From Ooceraea biroi (Eukaryota > Arthropoda > Insecta > Hymenoptera > Formicidae): a DNA stretch of 64,000 bases. The stretch lies in the NCBI RefSeq assembly GCF_003672135.1, contig NC_039506.1, forward strand, positions 186,001 to 250,000. The letters run 5' to 3'. Below the pieces are notes generated by a model. The model had not been told where the DNA came from. It saw only the letters and a program-made list of their open reading frames with translations, and did no database searches. Position 1 is the stretch's first letter. Each line of letters starts with the position of its first letter. The position numbers and the translations under genes were made by a program. Shown here one piece after another: positions 52,901 through 64,000 of this stretch.

Positions 52901-52934
52901 CATATACATATACATATATATATATATATATATA
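52901..52934. repeat. (TA)n / CATATA microsatellite
   Basis: CATATA units running into an uninterrupted TA run of about 20 bases, in an AT-rich block. Confidence 0.93.
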
Positions 52935-54429
52935 AAAGTAAAAATAGTAGTGTAAAATAGCTTGCATAAGAGCTCGCCAGAAAAATTCTTTTAACATAAA
53001 AGCGTCACTTTTTTGAGAAGCTGAGACTTTCATCGACATTTATTCGCGCAAACGTTCTCTTGTCGCAGAAGAAACAATCGTTTTTCGTTTTTATCTCCAT
53101 TTAGCACTGCGTTTGATAGATAATATCTGTTCGATCTCTTTATTCGTTCAACACAAAATTCCCATTTGACGTGAGATGGAAATAAGTCGTGCGCATTTGA
53201 TTGTTAAATGCGCGACGCGATCCCTTGTCCTCGCGCGTAATCTCTCGCCTTAATTCGAGGCTCTTCCGGCAAAAATGACGGTGAAATTAGCCACTCGTCA
53301 CGGTGACGGAAAGGCGACGCTTATAAATATGCATGCCCCGCTTACATTCGAACGACGTGTTTCATCGGTCTAATGTATGCGCCGATTTAGCAGATGGCAG
53401 CGGTTCCGCGCTCCACAATCGCCGGTTCATACATAAAAACAATCGGCCTCACGGTGCTGTATATCGATCCACCGCATCGATACAGCACAATTTCGACGAC
53501 AGATTGTAAAGCCATTGAAACAACAGTCGACCGAATAAATGATTGCATTAATATGACGGATCAGCACAATCATTCGTTGACACGCGCGTTCTGGACGTTA
53601 CATAAATATCGGCTGCCGAAATGAGGCTTGCAATCGATATTCTCTCTGAACCAGTGTCTCTCAACCGCAGCCAGATCCAAAACGTGGTATCCCAAACGAA
53701 AAACGCAGAACAAAAGAGAAAATTTAATATTGCGTATCGATAAAGATATTGTTCCCTTTAAGAGATGCGACAGTTTGCGAGTTTGACTAAACTTTCTCGT
53801 TTATTCAACGGATTTAAAAAGTTATGTAGACTTTAATCAACTAAGTTTTGTAATGGGACTTCATTTTTCACCTGACTCAAAGTGGTCGTTTACCTTATCG
53901 CAAATTTACTTTCCGAAGCCGAAGTAATCAAGCTCACGTAAGAGCAGTTAAGTCCGCAGTAATTACCGGAACGAATGTGCAACGCGAGAATCTAACCAGT
54001 TTCGACAGGTTGACAAAATTAAATTTGTATTATGGAAAAATCGACTTCACAATATCCCGCGACAATACAGCAGTGATGATTTTTGCTTGACAAATGTAAG
54101 AGCCTCTACAAGCAATTCCGCGTTAATTATTGTTGCCTGAATGAGTTCACGAAGCAAGAACTTCATGAATAAATACGACGACCAGTTCTTTAGAAATTCC
54201 GCTATCCACTTTTCGCTTCTCTCCGTTATTGTATCAAATTGCTTTTATGTCATACTGTAGAAAGTTTATATCAAAATATTCGGAGCAATTAGGAGAAATA
54301 AGAGTTTATGCGAAATGAAGATAGAGTGCTCGAGATGTTTAATAAACTAAACTTCAGCTTTTTGCATTTGCATAAGATCAAATGTGGCTAACTTACTATT
54401 GCATAATTCCACGTTCATGTTTCATCTAG

Positions 54430-54513
54430 AAATATTCCTCCTAAAAGTTTAGGAGAAATATTTCTCCTAAAATAATAACCGCCTAAAATAATAATCGCCA
54501 AAAATAATAACGA
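54430..54513. repeat. Palindrome followed by three 16-bp tandem units
   Basis: AAATATTCCTCCTAAA (54430-54445) and TTTAGGAGAAATATTT (54448-54463) are complementary with one mismatch and a 2-nt spacer. Directly after come three 16-bp units, CCTAAAATAATAACCG-like, at 54466, 54482 and 54498. The palindrome end CTCCTAAA feeds into the first tandem unit, so the two may share an origin. Confidence 0.85.
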
Positions 54514-55114
54514 GTAATTTACTTAATTATTTCTTATAGCATCCTTAAGATCAGAATATAGATCTTCGAAATTAATTTAAACTAAGGGTGTTTTAATCCG
54601 TTCTCGTAACGACCTTAAATTTAAGTGCCACAATCATCGTGGGGAACAATACCAAGCACTGCCACAATTGCGAAATTCGCAATGAGATCACTGCGGGGGT
54701 GACACACTTGGGTTCGCGATAAGCGGAACAGAACTCATAGCGTTTTGATCAAAGGGCTTGTTCGTCGTCGTAGTATCTAATAAGTAATTTTCCGGGGAGG
54801 AAGCATCTCATGTGGCAAAAGGAAACGCGAAGGACAAAAGACCTCGGTGAATATGTACAATTGGCTGCCTCAATTCGAATCGTCGATGTTCATCCCTTGT
54901 TTTGTCCGTCCGCGCGCTTTTCATCCGCTAAATAAAAAGGGATGAAAAAAAGGAAGACAGGGAAAGAGAAAGAAAGAAAAGCGAGAAAGGGGACGGAAGT
55001 CTGACTCTGCCAATTCGAGCGAGCCACTGTTGTCATCCCTTTATCGCGTGGTCGAATTCTCCGCGATCCTCTCTTCTTCCAGTCAACCCATCCCGTAGCC
55101 ACCCCCGCTGCACT

Positions 55115-55129
55115 CCCCCCCCCCCCCCC
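55115..55129. repeat. C15 homopolymer
   Basis: Fifteen consecutive C residues, rare in this genome texture and prone to sequencing and assembly length errors. Confidence 0.95.
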
Positions 55130-55837
55130 GCGTCCTGCCCTCACGTCAGAGTAAACAATACTCTTCGACCCTTTGTGCCCCGCGGAGAGCTCGCTTCTCT
55201 CTCAAAGTGGATTCACGATGAATTTCTTTTTTCGGGGGTTAAACGTGCGCGCGGGTCGCGCTTCTCCTCGGCTTTCGCTTTCACTCTCGCTCTGTCACCC
55301 CTCGTGGCCGCCACCACCACCATCCCCACGACCAGCGACGCGGCCGCCCTTTCTCATTTTCTCATCAGTCGGTGAGACACGCAGCCATGCCGAATGTCAC
55401 GGTGCAGGCGAGTGCGAGTGGGGTGAATGGATTTTTGAAACGCAGAGGAGAGATTTATCATGTTCGTACGAAAGCGAGGCAGTTTAAATCTCCATTGAAA
55501 CATTCTCCGCCGCATAATATTACAAGATTATGGTATCACGAATAGTTTGACATAAACATAGAAGTTGAGATTGTTATTGCAGAAGTGGAAAAAAATATTT
55601 TGCCCTTTACGTGCTACTTGAAAATCATAAATCGAACTATTCACGAAACAAATCTACGCGTAAGAATTACTTTGCGCGCAAAGTGCATTTACTTCGACGA
55701 TTACCTTTAAGCCCGAGTTATACTTCTTTCATAGCAGACCGATCGTACACAATGGAAAAACCAGCTGTCTTTTTACTCACTCACCTCAATTTCATAAATA
55801 CTGTACCTTCTCGTACTCCACGCATTTCTCAGTTTAC

Positions 55838-56515
55838 GTGCCCTCGCATGTACAGAAAGCTCACACATCCGCATACGTATATGCACATACCATACACACA
55901 CAGGCACCTGCGCAATCGCATCGTGTACATATTGGTGTTCACGTGGGTGTTGGTATGAGCCGGAGGGATGAAACGGGATGGTGTGGCCGAGGAGGGCAAA
56001 GAGCGAACCACGGGGGAGGCTCGGTTCAGTTTGCGGGGTTGGAGTTTCGGTTTGGGTTCCCCCAGCAGCCCCGCCAACCTCCTGCCTCTGTCCTGGCACT
56101 CTCAACCCGCCGCGTTCCCCATTGCCATCGCGTCGCTGCTGCCTACCATCGCCCCAACACGCGCGGCATGGTGGAACCGGTGGAGTGCGGCGTGAGGGAT
56201 GGCCGTATGGATCAATACTGCGGCGGGTCGAGGGGTATTCGGGCGAGCATGGCACGCGCATACGCCGCGGCGCGAGCAGGGGTGGATTTAAGGAAAGGAC
56301 ACCCCACGCCTATTTATTCTCGTCGCACTGTCAGCGTCTCTCTTCGTTGGTATTCTTCTTCCGCGACGGAGCACCGCGATAATGATAAATGCAGCTACCA
56401 AGTTATAAAAGGACGCCGTTTAGGAGGGAAACGTGGTGAACAACTTTATCGGTACTGCGCCGTATTCAGCGGGAGGTGGGAAGTGTTCCCGTCTGTCCCG
56501 GAAGTATCGCTGTAA
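55838..56515. other. GC-rich, ORF-dense island
   Basis: The plus strand is open here for 225 codons, the longest frame in the window. A second plus frame (55978-56382) and a minus frame (55773-56261, 162 codons) overlap it. Inside, CCCCCAG (AG ends at about 56061) and GTGAGG (near 56191) could border an exon of about 130 nt. In one frame it reads QPRQPPASVLALS and in another LPLSWHSQPAAFPIA. I recognise no domain. High GC alone can explain several long overlapping frames. It could also be a CpG-rich promoter or first-exon region. Confidence 0.2.
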
Positions 56516-59500
56516 ACGTCTCAGGATGTACATTTTCCAAATTTTATATCTTCTTTCTATTTTCACGTGCAAATCAAGCCTCATGCAGGTGTCTCGAGAA
56601 CTCAAATAACTAAATAATTTTTATTCACATTCCCGTTGCTTATTAGCATTAAAAAACGATCCGGAGCGCCACAAAATTGTAAGCTGATATCATGCATTAA
56701 AATTATAAAAAAGTATTTTCATACTAATGCTCGAATGTACACCTAGCCCGACCTTTCACGTAGACGAGAAAGGATGAAGAGAAAGAGAGAGCCTTGTCGA
56801 GAAGGGCGGCATGCGAGGATGACAGAAGGTCGGAGCAAAGGCGAGTGCGGGACAGTTAATTTATTAAAAAAGTAGCCGCGCAAACAAGAAAAGTCTCGTC
56901 GATTTGCGGATCTATGGCGACAAGTATCGGCGAGACGGCTCGTTCACTCGCGCGAGACAGCACGGCGCATTTAATCGCTCCTCGTTTAACGCGCGGCGCT
57001 ATTGTATCTCAAAGTATCTCAAGATACGTGATGCAACATTCAGCGGTGTATTTATGTGTGTGCACGTGTACACATGTACCGAGAATCTCGTTGAACTCGA
57101 TCCACAATCGCAGGTACTAATGATGAGGCGCACGTCGTTACGTTCCGCGAGAATAATGCGCTAAGTGAAGTGCAAGAGCTTCTCAAGGAGAAATACTTGT
57201 GCAAAAGTATATTATTTATTAGCTTGCTATCGTCAAATTATTCCGATAATTTTCCAGCGATATTTTCATGCTTTTATTGCGTGTTCTTTTTGCACGCTTG
57301 ACAGATGATGCACGGCAATAAATCCCCGAACCGAGGAAAGAAGACAGACAGAGACGAGTGGCTCGACGGTCTCTGGAACGACCTGTAGGCCGGCTGAGGG
57401 TCGCACAGTTCTGCGGGATACCTGTGGCTCCACACGGCCATCGCCGAGCGATGCTTTTTCGCTCCTCGTTTTTCCCGTTTCTCCCCTTTTTCGCTGCTAC
57501 CATTCGTCTTTTTTTTTTCCCCACGCCGCGTCATACCGGTCGACATTATCGTGAATATCGACCATAGATTCGACTACTGATAATGCAGCCCGCCCGCGCG
57601 CAACGCGTTACAATGATGTCGGTGACAAATTTTAAGAACTTCGACTTGGAAATTATTATCTGATAGCCAATTACAATCTCAACACGCATAGTGTTAAGTA
57701 CGCGACAAATATTAAAAGAAAAATAATTAAAGATGCATTATTATGCATTATTAAAGAATGAAAAATAATGTTTTTTCATTCTAATGCGGCTATTATATTT
57801 CAATAGAGAAAATTAAAATTAGTTTATACATTTATACAAACTAAATTATAGATAATTAATTACAAAATAGAAATTTTGTTCTAGTCAAGATCGCATAATA
57901 ATTATCGCAAATTCGGATTTCACGGTTTCGGTCATTTTGCGCTGCAGCGATATTTCTTGCGGATAAAATGTAAAAATCGTTGAAACAATGACCAAAGTTT
58001 CACGGCTGTTCAATATCGCAGAAGAACATGATAAATCGATTCCGGCAAGTCGGACTCGAAATCGTTCAGAATTAAAGCGTTCTTCTGCGAGTCCTCGTTA
58101 TTCTTCATAAGACGTTCTTTTGCCCGCATGAGAAAAGAACTGGCGTTATCGTGTCATTATTATATTAGCTGTGAGTCCGAGAACTTCGTCGATGCTTCCG
58201 ACGGACCGTCATACTTTCTTTTGCTTGAGAAAGTTTTAACGACGCCACGTCGGAAATTCAAACGGAATCTCCAGATTCGTAGTATTTTAGATATGCTTTC
58301 GCAAGATTTGGCTGTTTTACTCAACGATGACGATATATGCCTCTCAAATGGATCATTATCCTAATGCGCCATGAATGTAAATAATTTTCTCATGATATGT
58401 AAATATTCATTTAAGAAAATATAAACTAAAATTTGAAATAAAAAATGAAAATAAGATAAAATTGAAGTATAAAAGGAAATATGATGAAAAAATTGCTATT
58501 CTCTTGGCTATCCCCAAAAGAAAACTCAATAAATTGCACTATCCTTTAATTAAAAGACAAGTGCGTGAATAATAGGATGTATGTGTGCAAAACTGTAAAA
58601 ATTCATAATCCGCTCGCATTCGCACATTTCGACGTGTACCTTATCAGCGAGATTACCTCGTGCAATTTTCGTTGCGCGTTGCAACTTGTGTTCACAGCAA
58701 ACAATTTTAACATCTGCGACGATCGCGCCGCCTTTGGCGTATCGTCGGCGTCGGGACGCCGCCGTCAGTATATTCCAGGCGCGGAACGCCGTCAATGAAC
58801 GAAACTTTTAATTACTTCTACACTATGAGCGCGTTTGTGGAATACACCACGTCTAATTGCGGCCCGCGTGAAATTTCTTCGTGGTAAAAGGGGCGAGGAA
58901 AGGAGACAGAGATGATGATATTTCTCGCCACATGGTCGACTCTGCCGAAAAGCACATCTCGCGTTATTATATACGCGCTGCGCGTTATTACTTGTCACTA
59001 TACGTGTCTCGAAATATTTATCCGTTAGATATTTTATTCACAAAGTTATCCAGTACATCAATATCCAGCGTTTCTCCGCCATATTTTCAACGGGATATTA
59101 CGGTGCGGAATGCAGATATAGACGATGAATGAGAAACGTCGGATGCTGCATTTTCTATAGATTTGATCGCGAAAAGTGATCTCGGGAAATAATACTCGCC
59201 AACAAAGATTCTTCGTGGAATTGCGATAAGCTGCGACAATTACGCTGTTTCTTTCGATTTATGTCGATCTTAAGTGGATTCACCTAATGACTGACATACG
59301 CGCCGCTGTTAATGCCACGTCTCTTCATCGTGTTTATTAAATTAGAATTTCGTCCGCTATGCAGCATGATGCAACAAAGCAGTGAGTAATTCCAAGCATC
59401 TAGAATTCCGGCAGCGACAATAAATTTGTCAGCGAAGTATCATGAGTATACGTACATAAACAACGTACGAGCGTAATTGCAACGAAATTCTTGTGTGACA

Positions 59501-61598
59501 AACGAGGCGACGAATGATTTTTTTTATAAAGTTTCACGCCGACGTCGAGACGCTTACGGAATGATGAACAATGTCATGGCGCGTCGTGTCTGAAAAGCTC
59601 ATCAACATGTCAAACTTTTAATTACTTTTATGTCTCTCTCGCTCAATATTAACGTAATGATAACACTTTACAAGAAAATTATTATTTTCTCTTTATAAAC
59701 TCTATAAACAAATTCCGCACTCTACGAGGTGAAAAGCAAATTTGCACGCAGTCAATGATAAATAAATGTAAAACTGAAAAACCGATAATAACACAACGAT
59801 AACAGATTTATTTACCAAAATAAGAATTAAATATAAAACTAAAATATAAAACATTTTTAAAGATAGTATATTTACAAACTATTTGTAAAAAAGAAACAGA
59901 GACGTAAATATTTATCAATTTAAATAATCAAAATCCTAGTTTAAATTGGCAAGAACTTCCTTTTACAGTGTAGATATTTTATAACGCTCCGAGGGGATTA
60001 AAAAATCATGAAATATTAAATTTCCTTCGAAAAAAGAAGAGAGAAAGAGACACTGAGAATTATCCACATGACACAGTTTTAACATCTGGTAATTCTGACA
60101 ACTGTGGAAGGGACATTGCACGTAATGGTAGGGCAAGAGGCACTTTTAACAGTGCGTTGACACATGGATCGTCTATCTGCGAGCTCGTTTGCTCGCGTGC
60201 TTCTCGTTAATAAAGTCCGTTATCGTTGAAAGCGATACTGCTCCCTTACACTGTCGCGAATCCGACGTGCGCTTATCTTAGCGCCCTTGTCTCCTGGCCC
60301 TAAGTAAGGACCTGATAAAGTGATTCCCGTCTTATCGGCGAAACCTCGGCGACTAGCCCGTACAGGCGACATCCTTGCACGTACGTGTGTTACAAACCGA
60401 AAGCTATAAACTGCCGAACGGCGAACGTGCACGGCGGTAATAGCGCGTCTCAGATTTCGGTCTACGAAATTAATTATGGCGTCTCTCGGATGGCGTGAGT
60501 ATTGATTACGGACGTTGTGCAGACATAACGTGTAATATCGACAGCTATATGCATCAGATTGCTCTGGTCCATAATTATCACCGAACCCTATCTCTATGTC
60601 AACCACCAAGCTAAGCATTGTGCGAGACAGAAGAATGGAAAGTAAAGGGAAGAAAGAAAAAATTAATAGTAAAATTCTCTTATTTAAAATCCGTTAATTT
60701 TTGAGATAATTGTTATCCGATACAGGTCATTCGATATTAAGTATTGTAATGTCAATCATTTTTTCACCGATGTGGAATGGAGAAAATAAATGAAATCAGT
60801 ATTTCGACACGATTATGGAAATTTGCCTCATTTTCAGGAATTTAATTCGAAAAGAATTAGCTGAATTTTCTCCCGGAATATGCGGCGATACACTCGGACG
60901 TATAATCGCGTTGCAAATTGCGAAGCGCCGCAATACCGACACGCAAAATGGCAGAGAATTGCTTTAAATTATGCGTATTAAGGATCTCTCTTGGGCGTAA
61001 TCTGGTCGCAGTGGCCAGACGTATTTGCTTAATGCAACGACTGGCTACGACGACTACTGTAACGTTCGACAACGTTTCACGCGAACTTTATGTCTAACGA
61101 TCGCGAAATTACACAGTCGACGATGGACTTAAAAAGCAAGTAGAAACAACTTCCGGAACTTAAGGCGGTTCTACATACTTCCGTATCGGTCTATGCACCA
61201 ACTGACACACTTTCCAGAATGAGTGAGCACGAGGACGGACGGCTATCGATTGCACCGAAGCGATTTTGCACGGAGTTCCCCCATGCTTCCAAACATTTTT
61301 CATCCGGAAGCGACGTTGCTTTAAGTAAAAAGAGAATCCCAACGAACAAGCGAGATAACGCGAGTAAAAAAGATGTACTTACAGAAAGAAATGTAATTAC
61401 ATTCTCCAATCCAGTTCTTTTCCTTGAAAAACAGAATAGATACGAAACAAAAGGAATAAAAGGAATTGTATACACGCCTTTGCATTTATCATAATTATTC
61501 ACAAACATTTTTCTTCCTCCCTTCTTTCCTATTTTCTCGAGTAATCGAGTGTTTCAAGAAGAATCGAAGTAAAGCTGTGTTATCTCTGTTACTTTGGA

Positions 61599-61681
61599 GT
61601 CCATTTCCTAAAATGGACCGATTGCGTGGGGTGATGTAATATTCTCAGCGGGCTGGAGATCCCCGCCTTACATCTGCAATC
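61599..61681. ncRNA. Pair of adjacent hairpins (candidate structured RNA)
   Basis: Hairpin one is GTCCATTT (61599-61606) with AAATGGAC (61611-61618), a perfect 8-bp stem with a 4-nt loop. Hairpin two begins two bases later. GATTGC (61620-61625) pairs with GCAATC (61676-61681), GATGTAA (61633-61639) pairs with TTACATC (61668-61674), and GCGGG (61648-61652) pairs with CCCGC (61662-61666). This makes three stacked stems separated by internal loops over 62 nt. The nesting is more than expected by eye, but no known RNA family is recognised. Confidence 0.2.
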
Positions 61682-63050
61682 CGATTGCATCTCGCGTTTG
61701 AGATTACGACTATGGAGAAACGTCGATCATTCTCCTTTCCTTCGGCGCGATGTTGCTCAGAAATATTTGACAGGCAATCGATCAATCGACAAAAAGCGGA
61801 TCAATGCGAGGCGGAAGCTTCGGAACAATCGGGCAGCCGCGCTTCGACAACGTGCGGGATATTCCATCACGCCGCTATCTCTCTAAATACCTGCTAGCGC
61901 TTTCATCACGATAGATCGTGCTCGCGCGCGCGAATAGAGCTTTAATCACAAATTATAAAGAGAAGCAGCTTAAATTGCAGTATGATGGAAATTAACGCAG
62001 TCTGATAACAGATATTGCACCAGGGAAGGAGTGCAAGGGGATGAAATGTTTCCTGTGAACCTGGTGATCTCTCTGCGGTCGTAAATGCGCACACGCATGT
62101 CGGAATAATAAAGCGGCGGATTAACAAAAGCGTCGAAGTAATATCCCGTGAAATAATTTTATTTAATAGCTCTTTCGACGCGTAATGCAAAGGATATTTT
62201 TATTTTATTATATTTGACGGCAACATACACATTTCCATAAATCGTATGTACGTTTTACTCGTGTTTTGCCGTACGCATGCATGAATCGGAGAGCGCGCTC
62301 GAGTCCAAGAGGCAAGGAAGAGAAAAAGAGGAGCACATCCTCGCCTCTCCGACATTTCCCGGAATTCCCCTGGTAGCGAGGGATAAAAAAAAACTTAGGT
62401 GAGGCGCAAGCCCTTCGCTCGCAGGCTATTTCGTTCATGTGCACGCGCGGAATCTCAGTCGAGCATAGTATCTGGAAGCCATCGACCAAAACGTGCGGGA
62501 AAGAAATTAATTACTTTTTTGCCTCACCGAGGGCTCCATATGCACGCTCGATTGAACCGTGCCCGTATCATTTTGACGTCAATCAAGCGCTGCTCTACCG
62601 TGAATGCTGTCTGCTGTAGCGAATCACGTCGGAGCAGACACATTCGTTGTTGAGAGTAAGGTGACGCGAAAAAATATGATCGACGAAATTGCACGTGTAA
62701 TTTCGAGCAGATCGCCGAGCAGAATGTTAAGCGAATTTTCGTGCAAACGTATAAGAAGCTACTAGCTCTGGAGAAATCGAGAAAGCACTAATTCGAGAGA
62801 TTCTCAGCGTCTTATTGAGAAGTCCGCGACTGAATGCTCCACCCTGGATCTCGATCGTATTCGCAATGTTCAGGAATTCGCCTGGAGCCGAGGAATTTCA
62901 CTTGCGCGACGTTCGGCGAAATTCTTACGTAAAGGGAACTGTCGTGATGGTGTGGCTAGTATCCTTCCGACTGATTTATCGACGCCTTCGTTCGCGTGCA
63001 TCGTCCGCGAGTGTTCCATGCATCGGTTTCAGGAAAGAGAGAGTAAAAGA

Positions 63051-63059
63051 TACAGGGTG
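63051..63059 (+). repeat. TACAGGGTG motif, copy 5
   Basis: Plus-strand copy followed by AGTGACGAAGAGG, next to a purine-rich run (63060-63090). Confidence 0.6.
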
Positions 63060-63894
63060 AGTGACGAAGAGGGAAAGAGAAGAGAAAGAAAGTATACACT
63101 GCGCACGGGTGCATCGTGCACATAAAGCAAATGAAACTTAAATGAGTAACTAAATCCCGCGGGTCACGCGAACACGACCCCGTCGTCGACTTTTATTGGC
63201 ATTTTCGAGAGTGAAGGCGGGAGTGCTTATCAGAAGGCAAGCTGATGAATCGCCGTCCTTAAGAGCGTAAAGCGAGACCTCCTCTTCTCTGCCCTCTTTC
63301 TCGCCCTCTCGAGACGTCGGCGCGAGCAAGCGATCAAATTATACAGATTTATCGCGCGGCTCGCGTACCTAAACAAGCACTTCACTAACTGAATAAAGCT
63401 CCACTTTGATAATTGGCGATAGCGGTACGAGCGCAAATTCGATCGCGGTCAGGAGTCGACGATAAATCAACGTCGTTGTTTCAAATTGGGAGAGAAAGAG
63501 GGAGAGAGAAAGTTGTTATTATTGCCATTGAACTAATGGCCGGATAAATATCCCGGATTTACGTCGTGCAATTATACCGCGCGATAACGTATTACCGTTA
63601 ATAAAAATAATGTTTATTTCGCTGCGTTCATTTGTTGCAACAGTTCAACATAAAAAAGTATTAACAGACATTGGATTAATTACGGTGTTTGAAAGTGCTT
63701 GAAAACGCACGTTCGGTATATCATCAATCCCGTAATTACGCGTGAAAAGCATTCATTTGACCCGAGCGATGACGTCATGAAATCAAGCGCGACTTGTATC
63801 GGCGCGGAGATACGTCTGTATTGATAAAAGGGTAGGGTGAGGCGACCGCAATTGAGAAAATTGCACGGGTATCGGTTTCACCCTCATGTTACAG

Positions 63895-64000
63895 GGGAAC
63901 CCAGATCGTTGGGTACGAGTGAAACAATCTTCCGGTTTAGTGCAGCCATTCCGGCACCAGTGCTTCTCCGGAATAAATTCGCGAAACGTCACGGTCACGT
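63895..64000 (+). CDS. Candidate coding exon cut by the window edge
   Basis: A pyrimidine-containing acceptor (TTTCACCCTCATGTTACAG, AG at 63893-63894) opens a stretch with two stop-free frames to the window end. The frame starting at the first base gives 35 codons, beginning GNPDRWVRVKQSSGL and continuing QPFRHQCFSGINS, with a possible N-glycosylation site (NVT). A second frame (EPRSLGTSETIF) is also open. On the minus strand the same DNA is open with a cysteine-rich pattern (HWCRNGCTKPEDC), so strand is not certain. Family not recognised. Confidence 0.28.

Larger units (their letters stand above)
45266..55837. other. Noncoding stretch, no supported gene
   Basis: AT-rich blocks lie at about 45500-45660, 46040-46300, 47200-47830, 49200-49630, 50460-50740, 52700-52960, 54230-54600 and 55490-55680. 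CpG-rich blocks lie at about 46450-47120, 48150-49110 and 55010-55440. The block 48150-49060 is open in many frames at once, as expected of GC-rich DNA, and no frame shows a domain. Simple repeats, one precursor-microRNA-like hairpin (50312) and a small tandem array (54466) are listed separately. Confidence 0.5.
56516..63894. other. Noncoding stretch, no supported gene
   Basis: AT-rich blocks lie at about 56600-56740, 57650-57900, 58370-58560, 59630-60060 and 60640-60860. CpG-richer blocks lie at about 58620-58900, 60220-60620 and 62900-63350. A weak hairpin (arms GAATGAAAA/TTTTCATTC) lies near 57760. Frames such as 58128-58364, 60220-60618 (minus) and 61219-61494 have no recognisable domains. 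Two adjacent hairpins at 61599-61681 are listed separately. Confidence 0.5.

Noticed and set aside
61191..61494. Opposing frames: MSEHEDGRLSIAP on plus, and LPDEKCLEAWGNS on minus after a pyrimidine tract
   Set aside because: Both strands look equally plausible, no donor or partner exon was found, and neither matches a known family.

Overview
This looks like nuclear DNA from an animal, most likely an insect. Stop codons are dense in all six frames, and no open frame exceeds about 225 codons. The best gene evidence is split into short exons with GT-AG borders. GA/CT and TA microsatellites and small non-autonomous DNA transposons are scattered through. CpG-rich stretches alternate with strongly AT-rich ones, as in hymenopteran (ant-like) genomes. 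The species is inferred from this texture, not from a recognised gene. I see no rRNA, tRNA, CRISPR array, operon or bacterial gene.

The one well-supported gene is on the minus strand. Its first coding exon (14580-14719, start codon at 14673-14671) and an internal exon (9477-9589) have good splice sites. They join in phase across an intron of about 5 kb. Together they give 69 residues of the N-terminus of a protein I do not recognise. The gene leaves exon 9477-9589 through a donor, so positions 1-9476 should be mostly its next intron, unless a further exon there escaped me.

The remaining 49 kb (14720 to the right end) is coding-poor. It holds two convincing MITE-like elements: 35768-36034, a nearly complete palindrome with TA borders, and about 23698-23869, with a candidate TTA or TA duplication. 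Other items are a 118-bp tandem duplication (2044-2282), a short AT-rich tandem array with a hairpin (54430-54513), simple repeats, several hairpins, and five copies of the 9-mer TACAGGGTG. A few exon-like segments with good splice signals are listed at low confidence (28332, 40120, 45179 and 63895), as are two ORF-dense islands (34.25-34.53 and 55.84-56.52 kb).

I did not find an obvious new multi-gene system. The items most worth following are the unrecognised split gene, the palindromic element, the overlapping sense/antisense frames near 34.4 kb, and two precursor-microRNA-like hairpins at 50.3 and 61.6 kb.
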